Shown here: one piece after another, positions 14,240-22,733 of the stretch | Layout of the letters: each line of letters opens with the position of its first letter | Numbering within the stretch: the first letter of the stretch is position 1 | Assembly: GCA_947383275.1 (NCBI GenBank) | Contig: CANDCW010000034.1 | Location: 1-24,492 of the forward strand | Source of the DNA: an uncultured Bacillota bacterium | GTDB lineage: Bacteria > Bacillota > Clostridia > Oscillospirales > Oscillospiraceae | Length of the DNA stretch: 24,492 bases | Reading direction: 5' to 3' | Program-made: the position numbers and the translations under genes | The notes under the pieces: model-generated | What the model saw: only the letters and a program-made list of their open reading frames with translations | What the model was told of the DNA's origin: nothing | The model's database searches: none

Positions 14240-15156
14240 GAATCGTATTCATGGGCACGCCGGAGTTTGCCATCCCCTCCCTAAAGGCGCTGATTGGCAG
14301 GCATGAGGTTGTGGGGGTGTTCTGCCAGCCGGATAAGCCGGTGGGCCGGCACCAGAATAAGCTCCAGCCGCCCCCGGTGAAGCTGTGCGCTCAGGAGCAT
14401 GACATCCCCGTCTATCAGCCGGAAAAGCTGCGGGACGGGGCCGCGCTGGCCGTCCTCAAAGAGCTGGACCCCGAGCTCATCGTGGTTGCCGCCTATGGCC
14501 GCATCCTTCCCGACGATATCCTGGCCCTGCCCCCCAAGGGCTGCATCAACGTCCACTCGTCTCTGCTGCCCAAGTACCGGGGCTCCGCCCCCATCAACTG
14601 GGCCATCCTCAAGGGGGAGGCGGAGACGGGCGTGACCATTATGCACATGGCTTCCCAGCTGGACGCGGGGGACATCATCCTCCAGCGGTCCACTTCCATT
14701 GATCCGGAGGAGAACGCGGAAACGCTCTATGGCCGTCTGGCGGAGCTGGGCGGGGAGCTGCTTTTGAAGGTGGTGGCCCAGATTCAGGCCGGAACCGCCC
14801 CCTGCACCCCTCAGAACGGCGAACAGGCCACCCTGGCCCCCATGCTGTCCAAGGCGCTGTCCCCCATCGACTGGACCAAGCCCGCCCAAGCGGTTCACAA
14901 CCAGATCCGGGGGCTGTACCCCTGGCCGTCGGCATCCACCGATGTGATTACCGGCGATACCGTCAAGCTCCACCGCTCCTGCCTGCCCGGAACAGCGGCC
15001 TCCGCACACCCCGGAACGATTGTCGCCGCTGGAAAAGCCGGTATCGACATTGCCTGTGGCGACGGAACTGTCCTGCGCATTCTGGAGCTCCAGCCCCCCG
15101 GCAAAAAGAAGATGACCGCCGCCGCCTACCTGGCGGGGCACCCAATTAAAGTCTAA
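14236..15156 (+). CDS. fmt: Methionyl-tRNA formyltransferase
   Basis: A 306-residue enzyme that formylates initiator Met-tRNA using 10-formyl-tetrahydrofolate. MRIVFMGTPEFAIPSLKALI is the family start. NVHSSLLPKYRGSAPINWAI carries the catalytic Asn/His region, followed by GDIILQRSTSIDPEENAETL. The C-terminal OB-like tRNA-binding domain includes LSPIDWTKPAQAVHNQIRGL and ends around PPGKKKMTAAAYLAG. A longer frame upstream to 14095 exists but runs inside def in another frame. The true start at 14236 overlaps the def stop (ATGA) and has an AGAAGGAGAAAG ribosome site. Length is normal. Confidence 0.97.
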   Translation: MRIVFMGTPEFAIPSLKALIGRHEVVGVFCQPDKPVGRHQNKLQPPPVKLCAQEHDIPVYQPEKLRDGAALAVLKELDPELIVVAAYGRILPDDILALPPKGCINVHSSLLPKYRGSAPINWAILKGEAETGVTIMHMASQLDAGDIILQRSTSIDPEENAETLYGRLAELGGELLLKVVAQIQAGTAPCTPQNGEQATLAPMLSKALSPIDWTKPAQAVHNQIRGLYPWPSASTDVITGDTVKLHRSCLPGTAASAHPGTIVAAGKAGIDIACGDGTVLRILELQPPGKKKMTAAAYLAGHPIKV

Positions 15157-15193
15157 CCGAGGAAAAACGAAGCCAGAAAGGCCGGTGAGAAGC

Positions 15194-16522
15194 ATGGACG
15201 CCCGGGAAGTATCGCTGCTGGCGCTGAACGACTGCCAGCGGCAGGGGGGATGGTCAGACACCATCCTGAAAAAGCGGCTGGCCTCCGCCGGGCTGGACAG
15301 CCGGGACGGCGCGCTGGCCACCCAGCTGTGTTTTGGCGTGCTGCAAAACCAGCTTCTGCTAGACTTTTATCTGTCCCATTTCTCCAATCTGCCCCTGAAG
15401 CGCATGGAGGGCCGGGTGGTCCAGGCACTCCGCCTGGGGGCCTACCAGATGCTTTTCCTGGACAAGATCCCTCACAGCGCGGCGGTGAACACCTCGGTGG
15501 AGCTGACCCGCAGGCACTGTAAAAATCCCCGTGTCCCGGGGATGGCCAACGGCATTTTGCGCAATCTGGAGCGCAATTTGGAGCATCTGCCCACCATCCC
15601 GCAGGCCGATCCGGTGAGCTACCTGTCCACCCTTTACTCCCATCCGGAGTGGCTGGTGCGGGAGTTCCTGTCTGTTCTCGGGAGCGATGAGACGGCGAAG
15701 CTGCTGGCGGCGAACAACGCTCCCGCACCCATCACCGCTATGGCCAACACCACGAAAACCACAGTGGAGGCGTTGGCCGCGCTGCTGGAAGGGGAGGGCA
15801 TCCGGGCCCAGCCCCACCCCTGGATGGCCGACTGCCTGATTTTAAGCAGAACGGGCAATCTGGAACGGCTGGCCGCCTTTCAGGAGGGGCTGTTCTACAT
15901 CCAGGACCCGGCCAGCAGGCTGGCGGCACTGGTTCTGGATCCGAAGCCCGGGATGCGTGTGTTGGACTGCTGTGGGGCCCCCGGCGGCAAGAGCTTTTCC
16001 GCCGCCATTCAAATGGAGGGGACGGGCGAGGTGTTTTCCTGTGACCTCCACCCCCACAAGAAGAAACTGATCCAGGCCGGAGCGGACCGGTTGGGCCTGA
16101 ACAACATCGTGCCCATGGTGGCGGACGGCAAGGTGTTCCGCCCCGAGTGGGAGGGAAAGTTCGACCGGGTTCTGGTGGATGCGCCCTGTTCCGGCCTGGG
16201 GGTGATCCGCAAAAAGCCGGATATCCGCTACAAAGACCCGGCGCCGCTGGCCGGCCTGCCTGAAGTCCAGCGGGCAATTTTAGACACAGCCTCCCGGTAT
16301 GTTAAGCCGGGCGGAGTGCTGGTTTACGCTACCTGCACGCTGCTGCGCCGGGAGAATGAGGAGGCCGTCCAAGGCTTTCTGGAAGAACATCCGGAGTACA
16401 AGGCGGCGCCCTTACGCCTGCCGGAGTATGTGGGCGACGGGAGGGGCGGAATGCTTACCCTGTGGCCCCACCGGCAGGGGACGGACGGCTTTTTTATCAG
16501 CAAACTGCGCAAAGAGGAGTGA
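15194..16522 (+). CDS. rsmB: 16S rRNA (cytosine-967-C5)-methyltransferase RsmB
   Basis: A 442-residue enzyme. Residues 1 to about 130 form a NusB-like RNA-binding domain (SLLALNDCQRQGGWSDTIL, then HSAAVNTSVELTRR). The C-terminal part is a Rossmann SAM methyltransferase with motif I VLDCCGAPGGKSF (about 255-267), motif IV VDAPCSGLG (about 327-335) and motif VI YATCTLLRREN (C near 380), the two-cysteine mechanism of m5C RNA methylases. It methylates C967 of 16S rRNA. The family's usual CAAPGGKT is CGAPGGKS here. The start is ATG 15194 or GTG 15185, both close to GGTGAG. It lies 37 bases after fmt, as in Bacillus. Confidence 0.93.
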   Translation: MDAREVSLLALNDCQRQGGWSDTILKKRLASAGLDSRDGALATQLCFGVLQNQLLLDFYLSHFSNLPLKRMEGRVVQALRLGAYQMLFLDKIPHSAAVNTSVELTRRHCKNPRVPGMANGILRNLERNLEHLPTIPQADPVSYLSTLYSHPEWLVREFLSVLGSDETAKLLAANNAPAPITAMANTTKTTVEALAALLEGEGIRAQPHPWMADCLILSRTGNLERLAAFQEGLFYIQDPASRLAALVLDPKPGMRVLDCCGAPGGKSFSAAIQMEGTGEVFSCDLHPHKKKLIQAGADRLGLNNIVPMVADGKVFRPEWEGKFDRVLVDAPCSGLGVIRKKPDIRYKDPAPLAGLPEVQRAILDTASRYVKPGGVLVYATCTLLRRENEEAVQGFLEEHPEYKAAPLRLPEYVGDGRGGMLTLWPHRQGTDGFFISKLRKEE

Positions 16523-16527
16523 ACTCT

Positions 16528-17553
16528 TTGATTGACATAAAATCGATGACGCCGGAGGAACTCTCCGCTTGGCTCAAGGGGCAGGGCGAACCCGCTTTTC
16601 GGGCCGGGCAGGTGTTCAAGTGGCTGTACCGAGGCGCTGCCTCCTTTGGGGAGATGACCGACCTCTCCAAAGCCCTCCGGCAGAAGCTGGAAGATACGGC
16701 TCTGCTCGCCCCGCCCCAGGTGGCCCGGAAGCAGGTGTCCCAGCAGGACGGTACCATCAAGTACCTGTGGCGCCTGGCCGACGGAAATTGTGTGGAATCG
16801 GTGCTTATGCGCTACCAGCACGGCAACACGGTGTGCATCTCCTGTCAAGTGGGCTGCCGCATGGGCTGCGCGTTCTGTGCCTCCACCATCGCGGGCAAGG
16901 TCCGGGATCTGACTCCGGCGGAAATGATTGACCAGGTTTTATTTACTCAAATGGACAGCAGAGCGCCTGTTTCCAACATCGTTTTAATGGGAATCGGGGA
17001 GCCGTTGGACAATTTTGAGACGGTTTTGCGCTTTTTGACCCTGGTAAACCACCCGGACGGGCTGAACATCGGGATGCGGCACATCTCCCTGTCCACCTGC
17101 GGTTTAGCGGAACAAATTGACAAACTGGCCCGGCATGAGTTACAATTGACATTATCGGTATCCCTCCACGCGCCCGATGACGAGACCCGGAGCAGGATTA
17201 TGCCTGTGAATCGGGGCGTTGGTGTGGAGAAGCTGATGGAGGCCTGCCGCCGGTATTTTGAGACGACAGGCCGGCGCGTCTCCTATGAGTATGCCATGAT
17301 CGACGGGGTGAATGACACGGACTGGCAGGCCGACTTGCTGGCCCGGCGGCTGAAGGGCGCCCCGGCCCATGTGAATCTCATTCCGCTTAATGAAGTGGAG
17401 GAGAGCCCCCTCAAGCCAAGCCGCCGGGTGGCGGCGTTTCAGAGGCGGCTGGAGGGGCACGGCGTTACGGTGACGGTCCGGCGGAAGCTGGGCGGCGACA
17501 TCGATGCCTCCTGTGGACAACTTCGCCGCAAGGCGATGAGAGAAGAGACTTAA
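16528..17553 (+). CDS. rlmN: Dual-specificity 23S rRNA/tRNA (adenine-C2)-methyltransferase RlmN
   Basis: A 341-residue radical-SAM enzyme that methylates A2503 of 23S rRNA and A37 of some tRNAs. The 4Fe-4S motif CRMGCAFC gives C110, C114 and C117. MGIGEPLDNF and STCGL are family motifs, and the resolving/methyl-carrying cysteine is near the end in DASCGQLRRK (about C329). The N-terminal helical domain (FRAGQVFKWLYRGA) binds RNA. The TTG at 16528 is chosen because GAGGAG lies 8 bases upstream and the family begins near MIDIKSMTPEEL; a longer in-frame extension would overlap rsmB by over 60 bases. Length is normal. Confidence 0.95.
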   Translation: MIDIKSMTPEELSAWLKGQGEPAFRAGQVFKWLYRGAASFGEMTDLSKALRQKLEDTALLAPPQVARKQVSQQDGTIKYLWRLADGNCVESVLMRYQHGNTVCISCQVGCRMGCAFCASTIAGKVRDLTPAEMIDQVLFTQMDSRAPVSNIVLMGIGEPLDNFETVLRFLTLVNHPDGLNIGMRHISLSTCGLAEQIDKLARHELQLTLSVSLHAPDDETRSRIMPVNRGVGVEKLMEACRRYFETTGRRVSYEYAMIDGVNDTDWQADLLARRLKGAPAHVNLIPLNEVEESPLKPSRRVAAFQRRLEGHGVTVTVRRKLGGDIDASCGQLRRKAMREET

Positions 17554-17586
17554 GCCGGCCAGCCGGCGGAAACGAGGTTGAACGCT

Positions 17587-18306
17587 ATGCAGGTATGGGG
17601 AGTGACCAGCCGCGGCGCGATACGCCAGCAAAATCAGGACGCTTATGCAGCCAAGGTGCTGGAGGACGGCAGGGTGATTGCTCTGGTGTGCGACGGCATG
17701 GGCGGAGCCCGTGCGGGCAATGTGGCCAGCGCGATGGCTGTGGAGCTGTTCATGGAGGAGTTCCTGAAAACAGGTCAGGACGGCCCTATCCAGGAGTGGA
17801 TGGGCCACGCCGCTTCGGTGGCGAACCAATCTGTATTCTACAAGTCTGTCCATGATAGCGATTGCGCCGGTATGGGCACTACTATGGTGGCAGTGCTGGC
17901 CGGCGAGCAGGAGGCCGTAATCCTCAACGAGGGGGACAGCCGCTGCTATCATATTAACACCGACGGCATTGTCCTGATTACCCGGGACCACTCTCTGGTG
18001 GAGGACTTGGTGGAGCGGGGCGAGCTTACCCGGGAACAGGCCCGCACCCACCCTCACAAGAACCTGATTACCCGGGCCTTGGGGGCGGAGCCCATCCTTA
18101 TGGCCGACTGCTTCCACCAGCCTTTGAGCGGCGGGGACTATCTGTTGCTATGCAGCGACGGCCTGAGCAACGTGGTGAATGAGCAGGAGATGCTCTACGA
18201 GGTGATCCACGGCGGCGAGGACGCCCAGTGCTGCCAGCGTTTGTTGGATATCGCCCTGAGCCGCGGCGCGCCGGACAATGTCACCGTGGTACTGGTAAAA
18301 CGCTGA
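17587..18306 (+). CDS. stp: PP2C-family serine/threonine phosphatase (Stp/PrpC)
   Basis: A 239-residue cytosolic metal-dependent phosphatase. MQVWGVTSRGAIRQQNQDAY is the start of the family, with its metal-binding aspartate. CDGMGGARAGNVAS at about 37 supplies further metal ligands. MGTTMVAVL, GDSRCYHIN, ITRDHSLV, LLLCSDGLSNVV and SRGAPDNVTVVLV complete the PP2C motifs. It removes phosphates placed by the adjacent PASTA kinase and so resets the same signalling pathway. ATG 17587 has GAGG 8-9 bases upstream, and a TTG at 17578 is less likely. The kinase gene follows after about 56 bases. Confidence 0.96.
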   Translation: MQVWGVTSRGAIRQQNQDAYAAKVLEDGRVIALVCDGMGGARAGNVASAMAVELFMEEFLKTGQDGPIQEWMGHAASVANQSVFYKSVHDSDCAGMGTTMVAVLAGEQEAVILNEGDSRCYHINTDGIVLITRDHSLVEDLVERGELTREQARTHPHKNLITRALGAEPILMADCFHQPLSGGDYLLLCSDGLSNVVNEQEMLYEVIHGGEDAQCCQRLLDIALSRGAPDNVTVVLVKR

Positions 18307-18362
18307 TATTACGCTCCGCCTAGCGGTACGGAATATCTTGAATGATAAGGAGGATATTTACC

Positions 18363-20435
18363 ATGGATCCTTACATCGGTAAATTACTCGACAATCGATA
18401 TGAGATATTGGAGCTGGTGGGGACCGGCGGTATGGCCAAAGTCTACAAGGCCCGGTGCCACCGTTTGAACCGGCTGGTGGCCATCAAGATTCTGCGGGAG
18501 GATCTGGCCCAGGACGCCGAATTCCGCCGCCGCTTCCACGATGAGTCCCAGGCAATTGCGATGCTGTCCCACCCCAATATTGTGGCGGTCTATGATGTGA
18601 GCCGCTCCTCTGAGCTGGAATACATCGTGATGGAGCTGATTGACGGCATCACGCTGAAGCAGTACATGCAGAGAAAGGGCAACAAGCTGAACTGGCGGGA
18701 GGCCCTTCATTTTATCATCCAGATTACCAAGGGCCTGAGCCACGCCCATGGCCGGGGGATTATCCACCGGGACATTAAGCCCCACAACATTATGGTCCTC
18801 CGAGACGGCAGCGTGAAGGTTTCTGATTTTGGAATTGCCCGTGTGGCCTCGGGGGGGCACAGCACCCTGACCCAGGAGGCACTGGGGTCAGTCCACTACA
18901 TCTCGCCGGAACAGGCCCGGGGCAGCCACATTGACAGCCGCTCCGACCTATACTCCGCCGGCGTGGTGCTCTACGAGATGATTACCGGGCGGCTCCCCTT
19001 TGAGGGGGATACCCCCGTTTCCGTGGCCATTCAGCACATCAACTCCATCCCCCTGTCCCCCCGGGAACTGGACGCCTCAATTCCGGAGGCATTGGAGGCC
19101 ATTACCATGAAGGCCATGGCCCCCAATCCGGACGACCGCTATCTGTCTGCCGATGATATGCTGGCCGATCTGGAGGAGTTCCGGAAAAACCCCAATATCA
19201 ACTTTGATTACAGCGCCTCCGAATTTGGCCCGGAGGAGGTCCCAGAGGAGGAATATACTCAGATTCGTCCCGCACATTCCATACCCAGCCGTCCCATTCC
19301 AGAGCGGCGCTATGTGGAGGACGACTACGAGGAGAACTATCCGCCGCCGCACCGCCGCCCCAGCCGCCGGTATGAGGATGAGGAGGACTATCCCGCTCAG
19401 CGCCGCCACCGGTATGAGGATGAAGAGCTTGTCCGCCGCCGTGGGGCCATCTGGCCTGTTTTTCTGGCGGTGGCCGCCGTGCTCCTGTTCGTGGGTGTGA
19501 TTGTTTACTTCCTGTGGAATACTTTCTTTGCCGGCGTGCTGTCCCCGCCCAATACCCACACCGTTCCCAATCTGGTGGGCGAGATGTACGCGGAGGTGAA
19601 GGACGACGCCGCGCTGCTGGATGGTTTTACCCTCATCGAGGGAGATACCGTCACCAACGACGCCGAACCCGGCACCATTATCGACCAGGACCCCAAGGGT
19701 GAGCGTGAGGTGGGGGAAAACGTCACCGAAATTAAGATTACCATCAGCGGCGGGCCGGATGTTGTGCCTATGATTTCCCTGGACGGCATGAACTTCCAGC
19801 AGGCGTCCGACGCCCTGCGGGCTATCGGGCTGAAGGCCGCTGTGCCGGAATATGAGAACCATGAGACCATTGAACCGGGCTATATCATCTCCTACACTCC
19901 CCAGGAGGGCGTGAAACTGGCTCCAGGCTCCTCGGTAGAAATGGTGGTGAGCAAGGGCCCTGCGGATAAACCCATTCCCATGCCCAATCTAGTTGGCATG
20001 ACCGAAGAGCTGGCTAAGAGCACCATTGAAATGTACAAGCTGGGGACGGGAAAATTTGATCCGCAGCACGATGATACCGTGCCGGAGGGCCGGGTGATCA
20101 GCCAGTACCCCCTGGCTGAAACTGAGGTCACCGAGGGCACCGAGGTCAACCTGATTATTAGCCTGGGGCCTAACGATACGAAGCCGCCGGCGGTTGACCC
20201 TCCTGCGCCCCCTGCAGACGGCGTGACCAAGGATGTGGACATCCCCCTTCATGGCTATTCGGGTACGGTGACCATCCAGCTGCTGATGGATGGGGTACAA
20301 GTGGCCTCCAAGACGGAGGACGCCAACCTGAATGAGAGTACCACCATCCCTGTGACCGGAACGGGAACCAAGGTTATCACCTACTATATCAACGGCGTGA
20401 GCGCAGGCTTCCGCACCGTGAATTTCGACGAATGA
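18363..20435 (+). CDS. prkC: PASTA-domain Ser/Thr protein kinase (PrkC/Stk1-type)
   Basis: A 690-residue membrane kinase that senses cell-wall fragments. The kinase domain spans about 13-280: glycine loop GTGGMAKV, K42, HRDIKPHN with catalytic D137, DFG at 155-157, and SPEQ (APE) near 181. A long Arg/Glu/Tyr-rich linker (about 314-360, RRYEDEE-type repeats) leads to one transmembrane helix at about 362-385. Outside are three PASTA repeats (NLVGEMYAEVKDD, ISLDGMNFQQASDAL, NLVGMTEELAKSTI), then a proline-rich hinge and a C-terminal beta-type domain of about 65 residues that is not PASTA. ATG 18363 follows AAGGAGG by 9 bases. The stop overlaps rsgA (ATGA). Confidence 0.96.
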   Translation: MDPYIGKLLDNRYEILELVGTGGMAKVYKARCHRLNRLVAIKILREDLAQDAEFRRRFHDESQAIAMLSHPNIVAVYDVSRSSELEYIVMELIDGITLKQYMQRKGNKLNWREALHFIIQITKGLSHAHGRGIIHRDIKPHNIMVLRDGSVKVSDFGIARVASGGHSTLTQEALGSVHYISPEQARGSHIDSRSDLYSAGVVLYEMITGRLPFEGDTPVSVAIQHINSIPLSPRELDASIPEALEAITMKAMAPNPDDRYLSADDMLADLEEFRKNPNINFDYSASEFGPEEVPEEEYTQIRPAHSIPSRPIPERRYVEDDYEENYPPPHRRPSRRYEDEEDYPAQRRHRYEDEELVRRRGAIWPVFLAVAAVLLFVGVIVYFLWNTFFAGVLSPPNTHTVPNLVGEMYAEVKDDAALLDGFTLIEGDTVTNDAEPGTIIDQDPKGEREVGENVTEIKITISGGPDVVPMISLDGMNFQQASDALRAIGLKAAVPEYENHETIEPGYIISYTPQEGVKLAPGSSVEMVVSKGPADKPIPMPNLVGMTEELAKSTIEMYKLGTGKFDPQHDDTVPEGRVISQYPLAETEVTEGTEVNLIISLGPNDTKPPAVDPPAPPADGVTKDVDIPLHGYSGTVTIQLLMDGVQVASKTEDANLNESTTIPVTGTGTKVITYYINGVSAGFRTVNFDE

Positions 20436-21319
20436 GCGAGGGGGTTATCCTGAGAGCCCTCAGCGGCTTCTACTACGTGGATGACGGGGAGAGGGCCGTT
20501 GCCTGCCGGGCTCGAGGCAAGCATAGGCATGCGAAAATTACCCCCCTGGTAGGCGACCGGGTGCGCTTTACTCCGCTGGAGGATGGCGGCGGCGCTTTGG
20601 ATGAGATACTTCCCCGGAAAAACTGGTTTTACCGTCCTGCGGTGGCCAACATTGACCTGCTGGTGGTGGTGGCCTCCCAGGCTGTGCCCGTCACTGACCC
20701 CTTCCTCATTGACCGGGTGGCTGCGATCGCCCGGAGCCGGGGCTGCGAAAGCTTAATCTGCGTCAACAAGTGCGACCTGGAGGCGGGAGACGGCTTGGCC
20801 CGTATCTATGAGCGGGCCGGCTTCCCTACCCTCCGGGTGAGCGCCGAAACAGGGGAGGGCATTGAGGCCCTCCGTCAGGCAATTGCCGGGAAGGTGTGCG
20901 CGTTTACGGGCAATTCCGGCGTGGGTAAGTCGAGCATCCTCAATGCTTTGGAGGCCGGCTTCGATTTAGCCACCGGCGAAATCAGCAGCAAGCTGGGACG
21001 GGGGCGGCACACGACCCGCCATGTGGAGCTGTTCCGCCTGTCCTGCGGGGCGCTGGCGGCGGATACGCCGGGCTTTTCCTCCTTTGATGTGGATAAAATG
21101 GAGCTGGCCCGGAAGGAGGAACTTCAGAACGCGTTCCGGGAGTTTGCCCCCTATCTGGGCAAGTGCCGGTTTCAGGATTGTGCCCATGTCAAAGAGAAGG
21201 GGTGCGCCGTTCTGGAGGCGGTACAGTTGGGAGAGATATCCGAAAGCCGCCACCAGAGCTATGTCCGCTTGTATGAACAGGCGAAGGCGATCCCTGATTG
21301 GCAGCGGAAGGAGCTGTAA
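20432..21319 (+). CDS. rsgA: Ribosome small-subunit biogenesis GTPase RsgA
   Basis: A 295-residue circularly permuted GTPase that checks 30S subunit maturation. The N-terminal OB fold (GFYYVDDGERAVACRARGK, PLVGDRVRFTPL) is followed by G4 CVNKCDLE (about 110-117), then the G1 P-loop GNSGVGKSS (about 160-168), G2 in GRGRHTTRHVEL and G3 DTPGFSSF. That is the permuted order typical of the family. The C-terminal zinc motif is CRFQDCAHVKEKGC. It overlaps prkC by 4 bases, the same prpC-prkC-cpgA order as in Bacillus, where the kinase can phosphorylate this GTPase (known there, inferred here). Confidence 0.96.
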   Translation: MSEGVILRALSGFYYVDDGERAVACRARGKHRHAKITPLVGDRVRFTPLEDGGGALDEILPRKNWFYRPAVANIDLLVVVASQAVPVTDPFLIDRVAAIARSRGCESLICVNKCDLEAGDGLARIYERAGFPTLRVSAETGEGIEALRQAIAGKVCAFTGNSGVGKSSILNALEAGFDLATGEISSKLGRGRHTTRHVELFRLSCGALAADTPGFSSFDVDKMELARKEELQNAFREFAPYLGKCRFQDCAHVKEKGCAVLEAVQLGEISESRHQSYVRLYEQAKAIPDWQRKEL

Positions 21320-21359
21320 GGACGGGTTTCCCCGATAGACTCGTATTAAGGTGATGAAA

Positions 21360-22526
21360 ATGAATGAAATGATCCTCCTCAAGCTGGGAGAGATGGTCCT
21401 GAAGGGGCTGAACCGTCGCAGCTTTGAGGATAAGCTCCAGGCCAATATCTACCGGCGGCTGAACAACCTGGGACAGTTCCGGGTATATACCCGCCAATCC
21501 ACCACCTATGTGGAGCCCATGACCGATGGGTGCGACATGGATGGGGCTTGGGAGGCGCTGACCAAAGTTTTCGGTGTAGTGGGGCTGTCCCGGGCGAGGG
21601 CCTGCGAAAAGGACAAGGACGCGATTCTTGCTGCGGCCCGGGAGTACTTGGGCGGAAAGCTGTCTGCTGCCCGGACCTTCAAGGTGGAGACCAAGCGGGC
21701 TGACAAGACCTTTCCCATGACCTCCATCCAGCTCAGTCAGTATGTGGGTGGTGAGCTGGACGAGCTCTACCCCAATTTAAAGGTGGATGTCCACAACCCG
21801 GAGCTCACCGTCCATGTGGAGATCCGGGATTACGCCGCTTTTGTCCACGCCGGTCCGGAGCCGGGGGCGGGCGGACTGCCTGTGGGTATCAACGGCCGGG
21901 CAGTGTCGCTGCTGTCGGGGGGCATCGATTCCCCGGTGGCCTCGTGGATGATTGCCAAGCGGGGCGTGGCCCTGGAGATGGTCCACTTTTTCTCCTACCC
22001 CTATACCTCCAACGAGGCCAAGGAGAAGGTGCTGGACCTGGCCCGTCTGCTTACGCCCTGGTGCGGGCGGCTTACCGTTCACGTAGTACCCTTTACAGCC
22101 ATTCAGGAGGAACTGCGCCGGTCCTGCCCCCAAGAGCTGTTTACCTTGGTCATGCGGCGGTTTATGATGCGTATTTCTCAAAGCGTGGCCCGGCGGTGCG
22201 GGGCAAAGGCGCTGGTAACCGGAGAATGCCTGGGGCAAGTGGCCAGCCAGACTATGGAGGCTATGGCGGTTACTGGCGCGGTGGCGGATATGCCTGTCCT
22301 ACGGCCCGTAGTGGGGATGGATAAGGAAGATATCGTCAAGATTTCCCGCAAAATCGGCACTTACGATACCTCCATTCTCCCCTATGAGGACTGCTGCACC
22401 GTTTTTACCCCGCGGCACCCCCGGCTGCGCCCCACGCTGGAGGAGTTGGAGGCGGCGGAACAGGCGCTGGATGTGGAAGGAATGGTCCGAGCCGCTGTAG
22501 ACGGAATCGAGCGCATTCAAGTATAA
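21360..22526 (+). CDS. thiI: tRNA 4-thiouridine synthase ThiI (no rhodanese domain)
   Basis: A 388-residue protein that adenylates U8 of tRNA and accepts sulfur from a cysteine desulfurase to make 4-thiouridine; it may also serve thiamine synthesis. The N-terminal ferredoxin-like/THUMP region includes LLKLGEMVLKGLNRRSFED and MTSIQLSQYVGGEL. The PP-loop SGGIDSPVASWM is at about 186-197. LVTGECLGQVASQTMEAM and PYEDCCTVFTPRHP (active-site cysteine region) follow. There is no C-terminal rhodanese domain, as in other Firmicutes, so a partner desulfurase must supply persulfide; the enzyme at 3241 is one candidate. The ATG at 21360 is 6 bases after AAGGTG; GTG 21351 and ATG 21354 in the same frame have worse spacing. 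Confidence 0.95.
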   Translation: MNEMILLKLGEMVLKGLNRRSFEDKLQANIYRRLNNLGQFRVYTRQSTTYVEPMTDGCDMDGAWEALTKVFGVVGLSRARACEKDKDAILAAAREYLGGKLSAARTFKVETKRADKTFPMTSIQLSQYVGGELDELYPNLKVDVHNPELTVHVEIRDYAAFVHAGPEPGAGGLPVGINGRAVSLLSGGIDSPVASWMIAKRGVALEMVHFFSYPYTSNEAKEKVLDLARLLTPWCGRLTVHVVPFTAIQEELRRSCPQELFTLVMRRFMMRISQSVARRCGAKALVTGECLGQVASQTMEAMAVTGAVADMPVLRPVVGMDKEDIVKISRKIGTYDTSILPYEDCCTVFTPRHPRLRPTLEELEAAEQALDVEGMVRAAVDGIERIQV

Positions 22527-22733
22527 AGAAAAACCACTGCAATCCGAGCAAGGGCGTTAGGGAAAAGGGCCGCGCTGATGGAGTACCGGGATCAGCCCTA
22601 CCATCAGCTCCGCTTTGACGAGCAGGACAGCACCGTGGAGTGCACTTCTGCTATTGCTGTAAGTATCTTAGCGTAAACACCCAAATCTGAAACTCCAGTT
22701 TATCGGCCTGATGAAAACCGGGGGATAGAACAG
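22527..22733 (+). other. Gap after thiI with a short open reading remnant
   Basis: No terminator, tRNA or intact gene is visible. One frame is open for about 48 codons up to a TAA at 22674-22676 and includes an ATG at 22578 (reading MEYRDQPYHQLRFDEQDSTV near its start) without a convincing ribosome site. It may be a fragment of a mobile-element gene. I cannot name it. The sequence then becomes AT-richer, marking the edge of the housekeeping region. Confidence 0.4.
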
